NCBI RefSeq assembly: GCF_900476395.1 | Contig: NZ_UIHB01000001.1 | Coordinates: 585,384 to 649,383 of the forward strand | From: Xanthomonas euroxanthea | GTDB taxonomy: Bacteria; Pseudomonadota; Gammaproteobacteria; Xanthomonadales; Xanthomonadaceae | Reading direction: 5' to 3' | DNA length: 64,000 bases | Shown here: positions 17,315 through 27,362 of the stretch, piece by piece | Position numbering within the stretch: position 1 is the first letter of the stretch | Layout of the letters: every line of letters starts with the position of its first letter | Notes under the pieces: generated by a model | What the model was told of the DNA's origin: nothing | The model's input: only the letters and a program-made list of their open reading frames with translations | Database searches by the model: none | Program-made: the position numbers and the translations under genes

Positions 17315-18706
17315 TCAGTCGAGCCGAATTCTCGGGTGCAGACGGGAGTTGAGCACGTCCACGAACCACATCAGGCTTCCTTTCCAGAACCCGTGCAGCC
17401 GCGATTGATGCTCCCGGTAGAGCAGTACGTGGCCAAGCTGGGCGATGCGGCCACGAATCGTGACTCCCTTGAAGAGCCCGGCCTTTCCCAACGAACCGTA
17501 GGCATCGTAGTCGCCCAACGACACCAGCGAACCCATGTCCCGATAACGAAAGGCCGGCAGGGCCGCGCCCTGCGTCATGATGGCGTCGATGTGGCGGACG
17601 AAGTGGTCGGCCTGCTGGTGAGCCACCTGAGCAGTCGGTGGCAAGGGGCGCTCGGCACCTTCCATGAGCAGGCTGGAACAATCGCCCAGCGCAAAGATGG
17701 CCGGGTCACGCGTCGTCTGCAGGCCAGCGTTCACGACCAACTGATTGGACCGCGTCGTCTCGAGGCCGTCCAGTTGCTTCAGGAACGCCGGCGCCATCAC
17801 GCCGGCAGCCCAGACCACCGGGGAGGCAGGGATGTGGCTTCCATCGTCCAGCATCAAGCCCGCTGCATCGACCGAGGTCACGGTGGCATGCAGCTTGACG
17901 GTCACTCCCAGCGACTCCAGGCGTTGTTGCACGGCAGCTGCCACATCTGCCGGCAGCGCAGGCAATAGCCGTTCGCCGCTTTGGATCAGCAATACGCTGA
18001 CGCGACTTTCGAGCTCGTCTGCGCCATATGCCACCGAGGTCTGCACGAGTTGAACCAGCTCGGCAGCGAGTTCTACGCCGGTCGCGCCACCTCCCACGAT
18101 CGCGATGGTGACATCGTGCCTGGATGCGAGTGCCTGAAAGAGGCGGACGCGGACCTCGGCATTGAAGTGCACGGCCTGAGGACGCGAGTCGATCATGAAG
18201 CAATGCTCGGCGACGCCGGGCGTTCCGAAGTCATTGGCACGGCTTCCCACCGCCAGCACCAGTCGATCGTAGGCAAGCGTGCGCGCCGGAATCAGCTCCC
18301 GGCCGTCGGAGGCCAACACCGGCGCAATGGAAATCGTGCGAGCCGCACGGTCCAATCCGCGCAACGCACCTGGCTGGTAGACAAACCCCGCGTTATGCGC
18401 CTGTGCCACGTAGGGGGTTTGCTGCTGCGAGATATCGCGGGTGCCCGCGGCAATCGTGTGCAGCATGGGTTTCCAGACATGTGCACTGTCGTGATCCACC
18501 AGCGTAATGCGAGGAGCATTGTTCTTTCGTTGCCACTTCCTGGCCAGCCGCGTGGCCACCTCCAGCCCGGCCACGCCGCCGCCGACAACGACCAGATGCG
18601 CTCTGCCCTGCACAGGCGTTGACCTGCCCGGAGCGCCAGGCGCTGGTGCTTTCATCGCCGGATTGTCCGGACCGGGGGCCTGCTCCAGTGGGTTGCTCTG
18701 AGTCAA
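17315..18706 (-). CDS. NADH:quinone oxidoreductase-like FAD flavoprotein (NDH-2 family)
   Basis: A 463-residue pyridine nucleotide-disulfide-type flavoprotein resembling type II NADH dehydrogenase. It has the FAD motif VVVGGGVAGLEVATRLA, the NADH motif IAIVGGGATGVELAAEL, the FAD-binding FALGDCSSL near the C-terminal third, and a C-terminal amphipathic stretch (RLHGFWKGSLMWFVDVLNSR) suited to membrane attachment. The TTG start at 18706 has AAGGAC 7 bases upstream; ATG at 18655 is the alternative. The open frame continues to 18931 without a plausible start. It would feed electrons from NADH to quinone without proton pumping. The 18707-19147 interval (441 bases) holds no gene I can support. Confidence 0.82.
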   Translation of the reverse strand: MTQSNPLEQAPGPDNPAMKAPAPGAPGRSTPVQGRAHLVVVGGGVAGLEVATRLARKWQRKNNAPRITLVDHDSAHVWKPMLHTIAAGTRDISQQQTPYVAQAHNAGFVYQPGALRGLDRAARTISIAPVLASDGRELIPARTLAYDRLVLAVGSRANDFGTPGVAEHCFMIDSRPQAVHFNAEVRVRLFQALASRHDVTIAIVGGGATGVELAAELVQLVQTSVAYGADELESRVSVLLIQSGERLLPALPADVAAAVQQRLESLGVTVKLHATVTSVDAAGLMLDDGSHIPASPVVWAAGVMAPAFLKQLDGLETTRSNQLVVNAGLQTTRDPAIFALGDCSSLLMEGAERPLPPTAQVAHQQADHFVRHIDAIMTQGAALPAFRYRDMGSLVSLGDYDAYGSLGKAGLFKGVTIRGRIAQLGHVLLYREHQSRLHGFWKGSLMWFVDVLNSRLHPRIRLD

Positions 18707-19147
18707 TGCATTGTCCTTTGGTTGGTGGAATTCACCACACGTGCGGAGCGGCGGCGCGGACCGGCACAGGCAGGCCCAGGCGTCTCGAGCCAGGCGGCCG
18801 GGTGTAACTCTCGACACCACCAACGCAGATCCGGAGAGGTGCGTTGCTGATACGGCTGCAGCACTGGCGTGCCGAGCGGTCATGCTCGCGCACATCCTCA
18901 GGGCGCCTTCGGCATGGAACCGTTGAGCCACCCACCGAACCGCTGCGGTGCTGCGTGCGACCGTTTGTCCAGGCCGTCGGGCAGATGTCGCTTACGGGTG
19001 GTACTGGATGGGCCGGCTGTCTGGGAAGCAACGTTCGGCCGTGGCCAATGGCTTGGCCCAGCGCAGGAAATTGGTGCCGTCGCACGCGCGGTGTCATGGA
19101 GCAGGACGGGTACGCATGAGATAGCGAGTCCGGGTCACGTGCCGGTC

Positions 19148-19984
19148 CTAGGGCGACACGAACATCGGCAGGGCAACAGCCGAGAGCAGAGTCTTCGTCA
19201 CTTCCTCGGCCGGACCCTCGGCGATGTGGGTGTGGGCGCCGATCACCAGCATGTCGGCGTCGATCGAGGCTGCATAGGCCTGAATGGTTTCAGCAACGGA
19301 CCTGCCACCGGAGGAGATGGCGGCGACGTCGACGGCAACCCGATGCTCTGCCAGAAACGCGACCATATCCACGCCGGGCGGATGACCGTGGCGTTCGGAC
19401 GCCTTCTCCGGGTCGACCACGACAATCTTGACCACGTCTGCGGCCGCAAGCAGAGGCAGTGCATTGGTAATCGCACGTCCTGATTGCCGACTGCCGTTCC
19501 ATACGACAAGGATACTTGTCGCGACGGGCTTATCCGCCCATGTCCATGGGACCACCAGCAGCGACAGCCCTGACTCAAAAAGGATCGACTGTGTCGCCCA
19601 GCTCCGCGGGCTGCCCGAAAGCGCAGGGCTGGACAAGATCAGAAGATCGCAGCCCAGGGCATGCAGGGAGGATTCGCTGCTCGACTCGGCGAAGGAGATG
19701 ATGCGAAGCTCGCCACTGTTGGCATGCCGCTGCACGGCGCTGCTCAGGCGCTGGCCCAAGGCAAGCAGACGTGAGGCAATGGTCGCTTGGCTGTGAGCCA
19801 GCACCTCGGCCACCGCACCGTTGATCGCGTGGCGATCGTGCACGGGGCGTGGAGCCCGATCCATCGCGGTTATCCCGATCAGGTGGCTTGCCTGCCGACC
19901 TGCCATCCGCGCAGCGGTCTCCAGCACGTGCAGCCCCTGCACGCTGGCATCGAACAGCACCGCGATGTTCTTCAAGGTAGACAA
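19148..19984 (-). CDS. Universal stress protein (two Usp-like halves)
   Basis: A 278-residue UspA-superfamily protein. The N-terminal half (STLKNIAVLFDASVQGLHVL) and the C-terminal half (ATSILVVWNGSRQSGRAI, ending DMLVIGAHTH...LPMFVSP) both resemble Usp domains, though the ATP-binding GxxGS pattern is not canonical. The TTG at 19984 has AAAGGG upstream and keeps the upstream palindrome outside the gene; ATG at 20041 would start inside that palindrome. Divergent from a TetR gene, it may be repressed by that regulator. Its place beside NDH-2, SDR and ADH genes suggests a stress or electrophile response, but that is inference. Confidence 0.8.
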   Translation of the reverse strand: MSTLKNIAVLFDASVQGLHVLETAARMAGRQASHLIGITAMDRAPRPVHDRHAINGAVAEVLAHSQATIASRLLALGQRLSSAVQRHANSGELRIISFAESSSESSLHALGCDLLILSSPALSGSPRSWATQSILFESGLSLLVVPWTWADKPVATSILVVWNGSRQSGRAITNALPLLAAADVVKIVVVDPEKASERHGHPPGVDMVAFLAEHRVAVDVAAISSGGRSVAETIQAYAASIDADMLVIGAHTHIAEGPAEEVTKTLLSAVALPMFVSP

Positions 19985-20029
19985 GCAGACCCTTTGTACG
20001 TGCGCCGTGGCAGACCACGTCTGTGCATT

Positions 20030-20045
20030 TAGAACGATCATTCTA
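20030..20045. promoter_or_regulatory. Palindromic operator candidate between usp and tetR genes
   Basis: TAGAACGATCATTCTA is a 16-base palindrome with 14 of 16 positions symmetric. It sits in the short divergent region between the universal stress protein gene and the TetR regulator gene. Size and place are typical of a TetR-family operator controlling both directions. A TACAAT -10-like hexamer follows at 20060. Confidence 0.55.
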
Positions 20046-20109
20046 TTCTTTGCATCGTACTACAATCGAGTCAGCGACATAGTCTCGCCAAGCTGTGAGA
20101 GTCCCCCCG

Positions 20110-20739
20110 ATGATGTCAGTTGTCTCCGACCCCCTGGATGCTCAAAAGGGAGAGATGCGTCGCCAGCAGGTGCTTGATGCCGCCGCCATCTGCTTTCGTC
20201 GGCATGGCTTTCATGGCACCAGCATTGCGCGGATCTGCAGCGAAGCCGGCATGAGCCCCGGGCACATCTACCACTACTTCGCCAACAAGGACTCCATCGT
20301 CGAAGCCATCGCCAGGCGAGAGGAGCACGACATGGCACAACTGGCCCGCGAGGTGGAGCTCGACCCCCTGGGCGGGTCGGTCGCAGAGCGACTCACGCGC
20401 CTGGTCGATGCATCCCTGGCCAAGGTGCTTGAGCCGGAGCACGTGCAGCTGCGTCTCGAACTTGCAGCCGAAGGAGCGCGCAACACGGCTATCCATCGCA
20501 TCCTCGCCCAGTCCGACGCCATCGTCCTGAAGCAATTCATCGATGCGGCGGAACGATGCGGCCTTCCGCCGGGAATGGATCGTACGCAGCTGACGACTGC
20601 GATGATGATGATCACGGCAGCCTTCAATGGCTTCATGGTGCGTGCGGCAACCGGTCAGCAGGCCGATAGGCAGGCGATTGCCAAATTCGTGAAGCAGCTT
20701 ATCAACGCACTGCTGGAGCCTGCGCATGCCCCGCCGTAG
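20110..20739 (+). CDS. TetR-family transcriptional regulator
   Basis: A 209-residue repressor. The N-terminal helix-turn-helix is clear: QQVLDAAAICFRRHGFHGTS, then IARICSEAGMSPGHIYHYFANKDSIVEAI. The C-terminal helical ligand-binding domain has no motif that names a ligand. The ATG at 20110 is chosen; GTG at 20095 and ATG at 20113 are alternatives. It is divergent from the universal stress protein gene across a near-perfect palindrome, so self-regulation and control of usp are likely. Confidence 0.88.
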   Translation: MMSVVSDPLDAQKGEMRRQQVLDAAAICFRRHGFHGTSIARICSEAGMSPGHIYHYFANKDSIVEAIARREEHDMAQLAREVELDPLGGSVAERLTRLVDASLAKVLEPEHVQLRLELAAEGARNTAIHRILAQSDAIVLKQFIDAAERCGLPPGMDRTQLTTAMMMITAAFNGFMVRAATGQQADRQAIAKFVKQLINALLEPAHAPP

Positions 20740-20930
20740 GGGCGAGTGAGTCCAGCGGATCAGATGTGGGCGGCGCTCTGGCGCGCTGTAGCGCTACGCC
20801 AACGGCCTGGTGTCATGCCCTTCCATGTCGTCTCTGCATCGTCAACGCCTCGGCCTGTTGCTTTGCCATGCAACGGCAAAGGCGCCACGGGAGGCGTATG
20901 CAGGCAGGTCGAGGGGCCGCGAATGCGCCG

Positions 20931-22028
20931 TCAGAAATAGAAGCCGATATTGAGGTTGAAGCGCGAGTGCCAGCGCGACCGCTCGCCATCATCGATCCCT
21001 ATGCCGTTTCCACCTGCAAACCACATGTTCTTGCCCGCAATCCAGTCCAGATAGGTCAGCATCGCTCCCTTCTTTACACTGCAGCCGGTGACGTTCTGCA
21101 CGGACGAGCGCACGCCAGGTCCACCGCTGTAGGGCATCGTCTTGCTGAGATTGTTGTAGCAAGTGACGTCTTCGAGCCACCCTGTCTTGCCGAAGGAATA
21201 GGCAATGTTCGCGGTGGGCACGTCCGCCTCGGAGGCGATCTCGAACGGGAACAGGAAGGCCGACATCGCGATCCGGTCTCCAGGCACGTCATAGCGGTAA
21301 CGCGCCCACTGCAGCTGGGTAGTCCAGCGGCCGGCGGTCCATTGCGCATGGACTGCTGCACTTCCATATCCGTGACGATTGCGGTCCGTGTTGTTCAGGA
21401 TGTGGCCGTAGAACGCCGATACACCGAGGGCTGCGGTTCCATGGGTCATCGCATAGCGATGTTCATAGCGCAGATTGATGCGATGGCGTTCGCGATATGG
21501 ATGCGCATCTGTATCAGCGACGTCGAACGAGTAGCGATCGTAACGGGCGCCGTCTCCATATTCATCGCCCAGGAACCATCCGATGTGCAGCGTATTGCTT
21601 TCGTCTGTCCGTGTCACAACAACACCCGGATCGTAGTCATCCTCAATGCCGAGGTAATAACCCGATCCGAACCAGAAGCTGTTCGAGGCGGTCGGTAGCA
21701 AGCCGAATGGCACCTGCTGGATTCCCGCCTTGACGGTGATACGGTCGCTCACGTTCCAGCCGACAAATGCGTGGTGCACGGCATCGAACCCGTCGTACCA
21801 GCGATGCTGGATCGACACGAAGACCGGTCCGGTGCCTGCGTTCAGATCCACCCTGAGCAATTCAAGGTCCAGCGGTTGGGACGGCGCGTAGTCCAGCCAC
21901 CCGTAGTTGAAGCGCACAGCGCCCCCGAGCTTGGCATAGGTTTCGTTAGCCGGTGCATCCTGGGCGGCCGCATTGCTGGATGCTGCGATAGGCGCAAGCA
22001 ATAGCAATAGCTTGGATAGTCGTTTCAT
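20931..22028 (-). CDS. Outer-membrane porin, OprO/P-like beta-barrel
   Basis: A 365-residue protein with a signal peptide (MKRLSKLLLLLAPIAAS, cleavage near AAAQ) and alternating amphipathic beta strands throughout, ending in the outer-membrane C-terminal Phe (NLNIGFYF). The internal GGAVRFNYGWLDY near residue 35 and GWNVSDRITVKAGIQQVPFG resemble phosphate-selective porin O/P-type proteins. There are two Cys in the C-terminal third. Substrate specificity is not predictable. The divergent neighbour is a Cache chemoreceptor starting 157 bases away, so uptake and taxis may address the same compound; this is inference. Confidence 0.78.
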   Translation of the reverse strand: MKRLSKLLLLLAPIAASSNAAAQDAPANETYAKLGGAVRFNYGWLDYAPSQPLDLELLRVDLNAGTGPVFVSIQHRWYDGFDAVHHAFVGWNVSDRITVKAGIQQVPFGLLPTASNSFWFGSGYYLGIEDDYDPGVVVTRTDESNTLHIGWFLGDEYGDGARYDRYSFDVADTDAHPYRERHRINLRYEHRYAMTHGTAALGVSAFYGHILNNTDRNRHGYGSAAVHAQWTAGRWTTQLQWARYRYDVPGDRIAMSAFLFPFEIASEADVPTANIAYSFGKTGWLEDVTCYNNLSKTMPYSGGPGVRSSVQNVTGCSVKKGAMLTYLDWIAGKNMWFAGGNGIGIDDGERSRWHSRFNLNIGFYF

Positions 22029-22185
22029 CGGGTGTGTGTGGCGGACATTGTTGGGCAGTCCTATATCGGCCGTAAGCTCTGCGGCCTGAGGACCGCGTGG
22101 CGCTCAAGTTCGGGTGTTGCATGTCGATATCCAGCGGAGCAGAGGTGCCCGAGCGCGGCGCGCCAACTTCATTTCGGGAGCATCG

Positions 22186-24807
22186 ATGAGCAGGCGGTTG
22201 ATTCGTCGCAACAGTGTGGCCAGTCGCTTGATGATTGGAACGGGGATCTTGGCATTGCTGTGCTTCGGCTTGACGGCCGCTATCAGCTATTGGCGCAGTA
22301 GCGAGGCGTTACTCGGGTCATCCCGGGAGATGCTGCGCGAGGTGGCGCGTCATGAGGCCAGCGAAATCTCATCGGACGTTGGGTCCGCCTTCAACACGGG
22401 CGCGACCCTGGCCAATACGTTCCGCATCGAGCGCAGGGCCGATGGCGTGAGCCGCGCGTCGGCCGCGTCGGTGTTGCGCGAGCAATTGCGACTGCAAAAG
22501 AACTGGCTGGGCATCAGCACGCTCTGGGAGCCCGAGGCGTTCGATGGCCGCGACTCTGCCAATATCAACGCGCCATTTCATGACGCGACCGGACGCTTCA
22601 TGGTGTATTGGTCGTACCAGAAGGACGCGTTGGTGCGGGAGGCCTTGCATAGCTATGACAAGCCGGGAGAAGGGGACTGGTACCTGGCCGCCCGCAAGAG
22701 CCATGCGCCGGTGGTACTTGAGCCGTATTACTATCCGGTGGCCGGCGTGGACACGCTCATGACCACCTTGAGCACGCCGATCATGGAGGATGGCCATTTC
22801 CTCGGCACGGTCAACATCACCATCTCCCTGGATGCGTTGCAGAAACGGGTTGCGAGGCTTCGCCCGCTGAACGTCGGGCAGGCGATCCTGCTGTCGCCGA
22901 CTGGCGCGGTGATGGCGAGCGCCGACACAAAGCAGGTCGGCAAGAAGATGACCGATGCTCATACGCAAGCCATGCTCGCTCAGGTGCGCTCGGGGAAAGT
23001 GAGTAGTGACGAGACACAGCTGGCTGGAGCTGATTGGCTGCGGGTGTTCGTGCCGTTGCGTCTGGGGGATGCGCCAGAGGTCTTTGCGCTCGGCATCATG
23101 GTTCCCAAGCACCACGTCATGGCGCAGGCCCGCTCCTTGCTTTGGGTGATCATCGTCGTGGGCCTGCTCTCGGCTGCCTTGCTCAGCACCGCACTCTACG
23201 TCTTGTTGCGCCGCCAGGTGTTGGCGCCCCTGGCCGAGGCGGTGCGTGTATCTGCCGCAGTATCGTCCGGCGAACTCAATAGCCGGATCGCACCCCGCCG
23301 TCAGGATGAGATGGGCCAGCTGTTGCTGTCGATGGGCACGATGCAGGCGCAGCTACGCGCGGTCATCGAGGCCCAGGACGACATGGCGACGCGGCATGAT
23401 GCCGGAGAGATGAGCTACCGCATGAATGCAGAGCGCTTTCCAGGCGAGTACGGCCGTATGGTGGCTGGCACCAACGACCTGGTGGATGCGCATGTACAGG
23501 TCCAGCGGCAACTCGTCACGGTCATGTCCCGTTACGCCGTAGGGGACATGCAGGCGGATATGCCGCAACTGCCGGGTGAGAAGGCGGCGCTGAGCGACGC
23601 GATGGCAGCGACCAAGCGCAATCTCCAGGCGATCAACCGCCAGATTCTCGCGTTGGCGCAGGCTGCCGAGTCCGGAGACTTCTCGACGCGAGGCGATGCC
23701 GCTGCGTTCGATCACGATTTCCGCGGCATGGTGGAGGGGCTGAACAATCTGATGCAGACCACCGATATCAACCTTGCGGAACTCTCCCGCCTGCTGCAGT
23801 CGATTGCCGCCGGCGACCTTACCGCGCGGATGACCGGCGACTTCCGCGGCGTCTTTGCTCAAATGCGCGACGATGCCAATGCCACTGCCAGCCAGTTGGC
23901 GATGATTGTGAGCAGCATCCAGACCTCGGCGGTTTCCATCAAGGGCGCCGCCAGCGAAATCGCTGCGGGCAATCAGGATCTGTCGCAACGAACCGAGCAG
24001 CAGGCCGCCAACCTTGAAGAGACAGCTGCATCGATGGAGGAGCTGACGTCCACCGTCAGGCAGAATGCCGAGGGCGCGCGCCAGGCGAACCAGCTCGCCA
24101 TCGGCGCCGCCAGCGTCGCTGCCCAGGGTGGGCAGGTCGTGAACCAGGTGGTCGAGACGATGAGCGGTATCGAGGCTTCTTCCAGAAAGATTGCCGACAT
24201 CATCTCCGTCATTGACGGAATAGCATTCCAGACCAACATCCTGGCATTGAATGCTGCAGTGGAGGCGGCACGCGCGGGCGAACAAGGCCGTGGCTTTGCG
24301 GTTGTCGCCTCCGAGGTGCGTACCCTCGCACAGCGCTCCTCCGGCGCGGCCAGGGAGATCAAGCATCTCATCGACGACTCGGTGCAGCGCGTCGGCGAAG
24401 GCTCCATTCTGGTGCACAACGCCGGCAAGACCATGAGTGAAGTGGTTGCGAGCGTACAGCGCGTGACCGACATCATGGGCGAGATTTCCGCCGCCTCGCA
24501 GGAACAATCGGCCGGCATCGAACAGGTCAACCAGACCGTCACCCAGATGGATGAGGCGACTCAGCAAAACGCAGCGCTGGTGGAAGAAGCCACGGCGGCT
24601 GCACGCTCGCTCGAAGATCAGGCGGTGCAGCTCACCGATGCGGTTGCCGTGTTCAAGATTGAAGGGAGCACCGTCATAGCTGCCCGGCAACGTACGCCCG
24701 CTCCGGTGGCCCAGCACCTTGCGAATAAGAGCGGGAAGGTCGGTGCAGCAAAGCCTCGGCTGGTGAAGAGCACGTCGACCAGTGACGGTAGGTGGCAACA
24801 ATTCTAG
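22186..24807 (+). CDS. Methyl-accepting chemotaxis protein with periplasmic Cache-type sensor
   Basis: An 873-residue chemoreceptor. Transmembrane helix 1 lies at ~16-36, then a large periplasmic region (~37-313) with double-Cache features ([47 protein letters not shown]), transmembrane helix 2 at ~315-338, HAMP domains, and the signalling hairpin around [20 protein letters not shown]. It ends in RWQQF, a CheR-tethering-type pentapeptide. The start at 22186 has GGGAG upstream; the frame extends to 22114 without a better site. Cache domains usually bind amino or organic acids; the ligand here is unknown. Confidence 0.92.
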   Translation: MSRRLIRRNSVASRLMIGTGILALLCFGLTAAISYWRSSEALLGSSREMLREVARHEASEISSDVGSAFNTGATLANTFRIERRADGVSRASAASVLREQLRLQKNWLGISTLWEPEAFDGRDSANINAPFHDATGRFMVYWSYQKDALVREALHSYDKPGEGDWYLAARKSHAPVVLEPYYYPVAGVDTLMTTLSTPIMEDGHFLGTVNITISLDALQKRVARLRPLNVGQAILLSPTGAVMASADTKQVGKKMTDAHTQAMLAQVRSGKVSSDETQLAGADWLRVFVPLRLGDAPEVFALGIMVPKHHVMAQARSLLWVIIVVGLLSAALLSTALYVLLRRQVLAPLAEAVRVSAAVSSGELNSRIAPRRQDEMGQLLLSMGTMQAQLRAVIEAQDDMATRHDAGEMSYRMNAERFPGEYGRMVAGTNDLVDAHVQVQRQLVTVMSRYAVGDMQADMPQLPGEKAALSDAMAATKRNLQAINRQILALAQAAESGDFSTRGDAAAFDHDFRGMVEGLNNLMQTTDINLAELSRLLQSIAAGDLTARMTGDFRGVFAQMRDDANATASQLAMIVSSIQTSAVSIKGAASEIAAGNQDLSQRTEQQAANLEETAASMEELTSTVRQNAEGARQANQLAIGAASVAAQGGQVVNQVVETMSGIEASSRKIADIISVIDGIAFQTNILALNAAVEAARAGEQGRGFAVVASEVRTLAQRSSGAAREIKHLIDDSVQRVGEGSILVHNAGKTMSEVVASVQRVTDIMGEISAASQEQSAGIEQVNQTVTQMDEATQQNAALVEEATAAARSLEDQAVQLTDAVAVFKIEGSTVIAARQRTPAPVAQHLANKSGKVGAAKPRLVKSTSTSDGRWQQF

Positions 24808-25061
24808 TGTCGGTGGTCTGGACACCGCCTGGAAGGTGTTCAGGCGCTGCAGCAGTGGCGGCCGCCAGAACATCGCAGCCAGTACGCGGCAGCCGATCGT
24901 CCAGTGTTCGTTGATACGTCGCACAAGGCCCGGCATCGTCCGGGCCTTGTGCGCTTGCGCCGTCGCCACACCCAGGTACCTGCCGGGCAGCTGACCTGCT
25001 GGCAGTCAATGCCTGCCTGGAACGTGGGCGTTACATTCGGATTGCATAACAAGCTGCGGAC

Positions 25062-25253
25062 ATGGTGACCCGCACGCGCGATGTGACCGACGAGCGCCGC
25101 GTGTTTGTCGACTTGACTGATGCGAGCCATGCCATCGGAACCAAGGTCCGCGCCGTTAACGGCCAGATCAGAGCCGCTTGCCAGCTGGACGAAGCGGGCT
25201 TGGACAACCTTCGTCATACGCTGGAAGCGTTGGGGCATCCCGCAAGCGAGTGA
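25062..25253 (+). pseudogene. MarR-family regulator fragment (wing and C-terminus only)
   Basis: A 63-residue frame whose beginning, VTRTRDVTDERRVFVDLTDA, matches the beta-wing signature of MarR/OhrR regulators, followed by the C-terminal dimerisation helix (LDEAGLDNLRHTLEALG). The N-terminal helices and the recognition helix are missing, and the upstream sequence shows no continuation, so this looks like a 5'-deleted relic. The rest of 24808-25347 holds nothing else I recognise. Confidence 0.6.
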
Positions 25254-25347
25254 GTCGGGATGCGGCGGCTTGCTCCCGACTGCAAAGTTGTGTTTTCGCC
25301 GAATCGTCAACCCCGTTGAAGAAACGACCTGCGGCGCTGCCGGTTGC

Positions 25348-26058
25348 TCACGCATCGCTTGCGCGTACGGCGCGGGTATCTGGTTGCGAAGGCCTTTCCA
25401 AGACGCCATGCAGGATGATGTCGAGCACCTTTCCCAGGTATTTGCGAATGGCAGCAGGCCTTGCGCTGGGTAGCGTCCCAATCAGGACCAGGCGTCTCGG
25501 GTGAGCAACCAGCGCGTCGTAGATGAACGGCGCCATCTCCGCAGCAAGCGGGGTGATGGGCTGGCCCTTGGAGGCCGCCTGCTCCAGCAGCGACTGGATC
25601 AGCAACGCCGGGGTGCGATGAAGCCAGGCAGCAAGTTGCGAATGGAGCCCTGGTCTGCGCTCGGAAATTCTTGCCACCAGCGCTTCCATGGCCACGACCT
25701 CGGCGCTGAGTGAGGCATCAAGCATGCGCTGCGCCACATACAGCAGCCGGTCCTTCAACAGTCCATCTGGAACCGACAAGGCAATCGGCTGCAGCAAGCG
25801 TGCCGCACCGTGCTCGATCGCCGCTACCACGAGAGCGTCGCGCGATCCGAAGCGGGCGTACAGCGTCCGTTTGGAGGCCTGGGCAGCAAGCGCTATGCCA
25901 TCCATGGTCACGTGCTCCTCTCCATGCTCGACTAACTGTGCCAGTGCGACCTCCAGAATGTGTCCGTTCATCTTGGCCGCCACGTCGCGTGTGGGGCGGC
26001 CACCTTGACTGGCGCGCGGTGGGATGAGCTTGTCGGGGCGGAGATGGGAATTGGACAT
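25348..26058 (-). CDS. TetR-family transcriptional regulator
   Basis: A 236-residue TetR-type protein. The DNA-binding domain is visible as NGHILEVALAQLVEHGEEHVTMDGIALAAQASKRTLYARFGSRDALVVAAIE (residues ~30-80; cited only as a landmark in pieces: EVALAQLVEHG, AAQASKRTLYARFGSRDAL). The C-terminal domain is helical. The start at 26058 is chosen for the typical N-terminus; the open frame up to 26208 covers the promoter region. It is divergent from the 379-residue gene at 26223, with a dyad (AAACT-N9-AGTTT, 26117-26135) between them. Confidence 0.85.
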   Translation of the reverse strand: MSNSHLRPDKLIPPRASQGGRPTRDVAAKMNGHILEVALAQLVEHGEEHVTMDGIALAAQASKRTLYARFGSRDALVVAAIEHGAARLLQPIALSVPDGLLKDRLLYVAQRMLDASLSAEVVAMEALVARISERRPGLHSQLAAWLHRTPALLIQSLLEQAASKGQPITPLAAEMAPFIYDALVAHPRRLVLIGTLPSARPAAIRKYLGKVLDIILHGVLERPSQPDTRAVRASDA

Positions 26059-26116
26059 GGACGGACTGAACGAAAGGGCTTCCCATTGTGCCGGTTTCGC
26101 GCCAGCTGAAAAAACG

Positions 26117-26135
26117 AAACTGCGTGGTATAGTTT
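26117..26135. promoter_or_regulatory. Dyad between divergent tetR and orphan gene
   Basis: AAACT (26117-26121) and AGTTT (26131-26135) are inverted arms around a 9-base spacer, next to a TATAGT hexamer that could be a -10. Placement suggests the operator of the TetR protein at 25348-26058. Confidence 0.35.
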
Positions 26136-26222
26136 TTTGAGGCAGGCATTGCGGCTCGGCTGCAGGCCTTCGCCACGCGCCTGGGCAATCCGCCATCCAC
26201 TGGAACATGGAGAACGCTATTC

Positions 26223-27362
26223 ATGAACGACGACTACAGCGCCAAATACAACGCGATCAAGCACTCGGAGGCGCCGGTCACGCTCGCAGATGAGGCGACC
26301 CACTTCGAGGCGCTGGCGCTTCCGTCCAGCCAAACGGACATCTGGGAAGAGACTGCACTGGGAGTGGTCGCCGAGGCCGGCGAGTACGACGTACTGCTCT
26401 GGGCCGCTGGCTATGCGCTGTTCGGCAACGGCAAGGGCCTATGGGGTGAAGGCGCCTCTGCCGAGCGTGAAATCCAGTTGATCGTGGTCCCCAAGTCCCA
26501 GCGTGGGTCGATGTCCGACAACGATTTCGTGCGCGTGGGCTGGACGCCAAGCGAACGGCTCAAGGGAGACAAGTTCAAGGTGACCAGGAGCGAAGATGCG
26601 GTGACCTGGGATTTCGATGGCCTGCGCTTTGTCGCCCAGCCGCCTCAATGGCGGCTGGAGGGCCACGCAGGCGATGCGCAGTTCGACCTACGCTATGCAC
26701 AGAAGGGCGCACCGCTCTGGAACTGGGGCCCCTTCGATAAGGCGAGCGAGAACGACCGCGCGGGTTACGACGTGTTCGTTGGTGTGGAGGGCACCATCAA
26801 AACCCCGGCGTACCAGCTCGAACTCAGCGACGGCTATGGCGTGCGTGAGCACATCATCACCGGTCAGTCGAACGATCCGATCAAGAACCTACCTGCGCCC
26901 AACTGGATGTGGTGGCTGTACACAATCCAGGATGACGTCAAGATCAACTTCTTCCAGCCCCGGGACGGAATGCAGCTGGGCTTCGTCAAGTACGGTGACA
27001 ACAAGCAGGTCAACATCAACGCCGCCAGCGGTGACGGAGACATCGAGTTCGAGGTTCTGGAAAAGTGGGAGGACCCGCGCACCGGCATCAACCTGCCCGT
27101 CAAATGGCGGCTGAAGATGACCAACGGTGACACGGTGGTCGACGTGCACATCGCCGCGCATGGCCGCGCATATAGCCACTGGCCGGTTGCCAGCGGCACG
27201 CGCATCTATTGTTATCTGCTGTCGACGATGACCGGCCAGATCCGGCTACCGGACGGGCGTTCGGTGCAACTGAAGGAACACCTGACCGTCAATTCGTTCT
27301 GTCGCACCATCCTGACCGCGAGCGAGAGCAGCCAGGGGCCAACGTTCGAGCCTTTGGCCTGA
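26223..27362 (+). CDS. Uncharacterised protein, possible lipocalin-like (CrtC/AttH-type) fold
   Basis: A 379-residue protein without signal peptide or membrane segment and with high aromatic content. Repeated beta-rich segments (WDFDGLRFVAQPPQWRLEG, FDLRYAQKGAPLWNWGPF, YQLELSDGYGVREHIITG) recall the tandem lipocalin-like proteins related to carotenoid hydratase CrtC and AttH. That resemblance is weak and by eye only. The divergent TetR gene and the dyad between them suggest inducible expression. I do not know its function. The following 27363-28149 interval (787 bases) has no gene I can support on either strand. Confidence 0.6.
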   Translation: MNDDYSAKYNAIKHSEAPVTLADEATHFEALALPSSQTDIWEETALGVVAEAGEYDVLLWAAGYALFGNGKGLWGEGASAEREIQLIVVPKSQRGSMSDNDFVRVGWTPSERLKGDKFKVTRSEDAVTWDFDGLRFVAQPPQWRLEGHAGDAQFDLRYAQKGAPLWNWGPFDKASENDRAGYDVFVGVEGTIKTPAYQLELSDGYGVREHIITGQSNDPIKNLPAPNWMWWLYTIQDDVKINFFQPRDGMQLGFVKYGDNKQVNINAASGDGDIEFEVLEKWEDPRTGINLPVKWRLKMTNGDTVVDVHIAAHGRAYSHWPVASGTRIYCYLLSTMTGQIRLPDGRSVQLKEHLTVNSFCRTILTASESSQGPTFEPLA

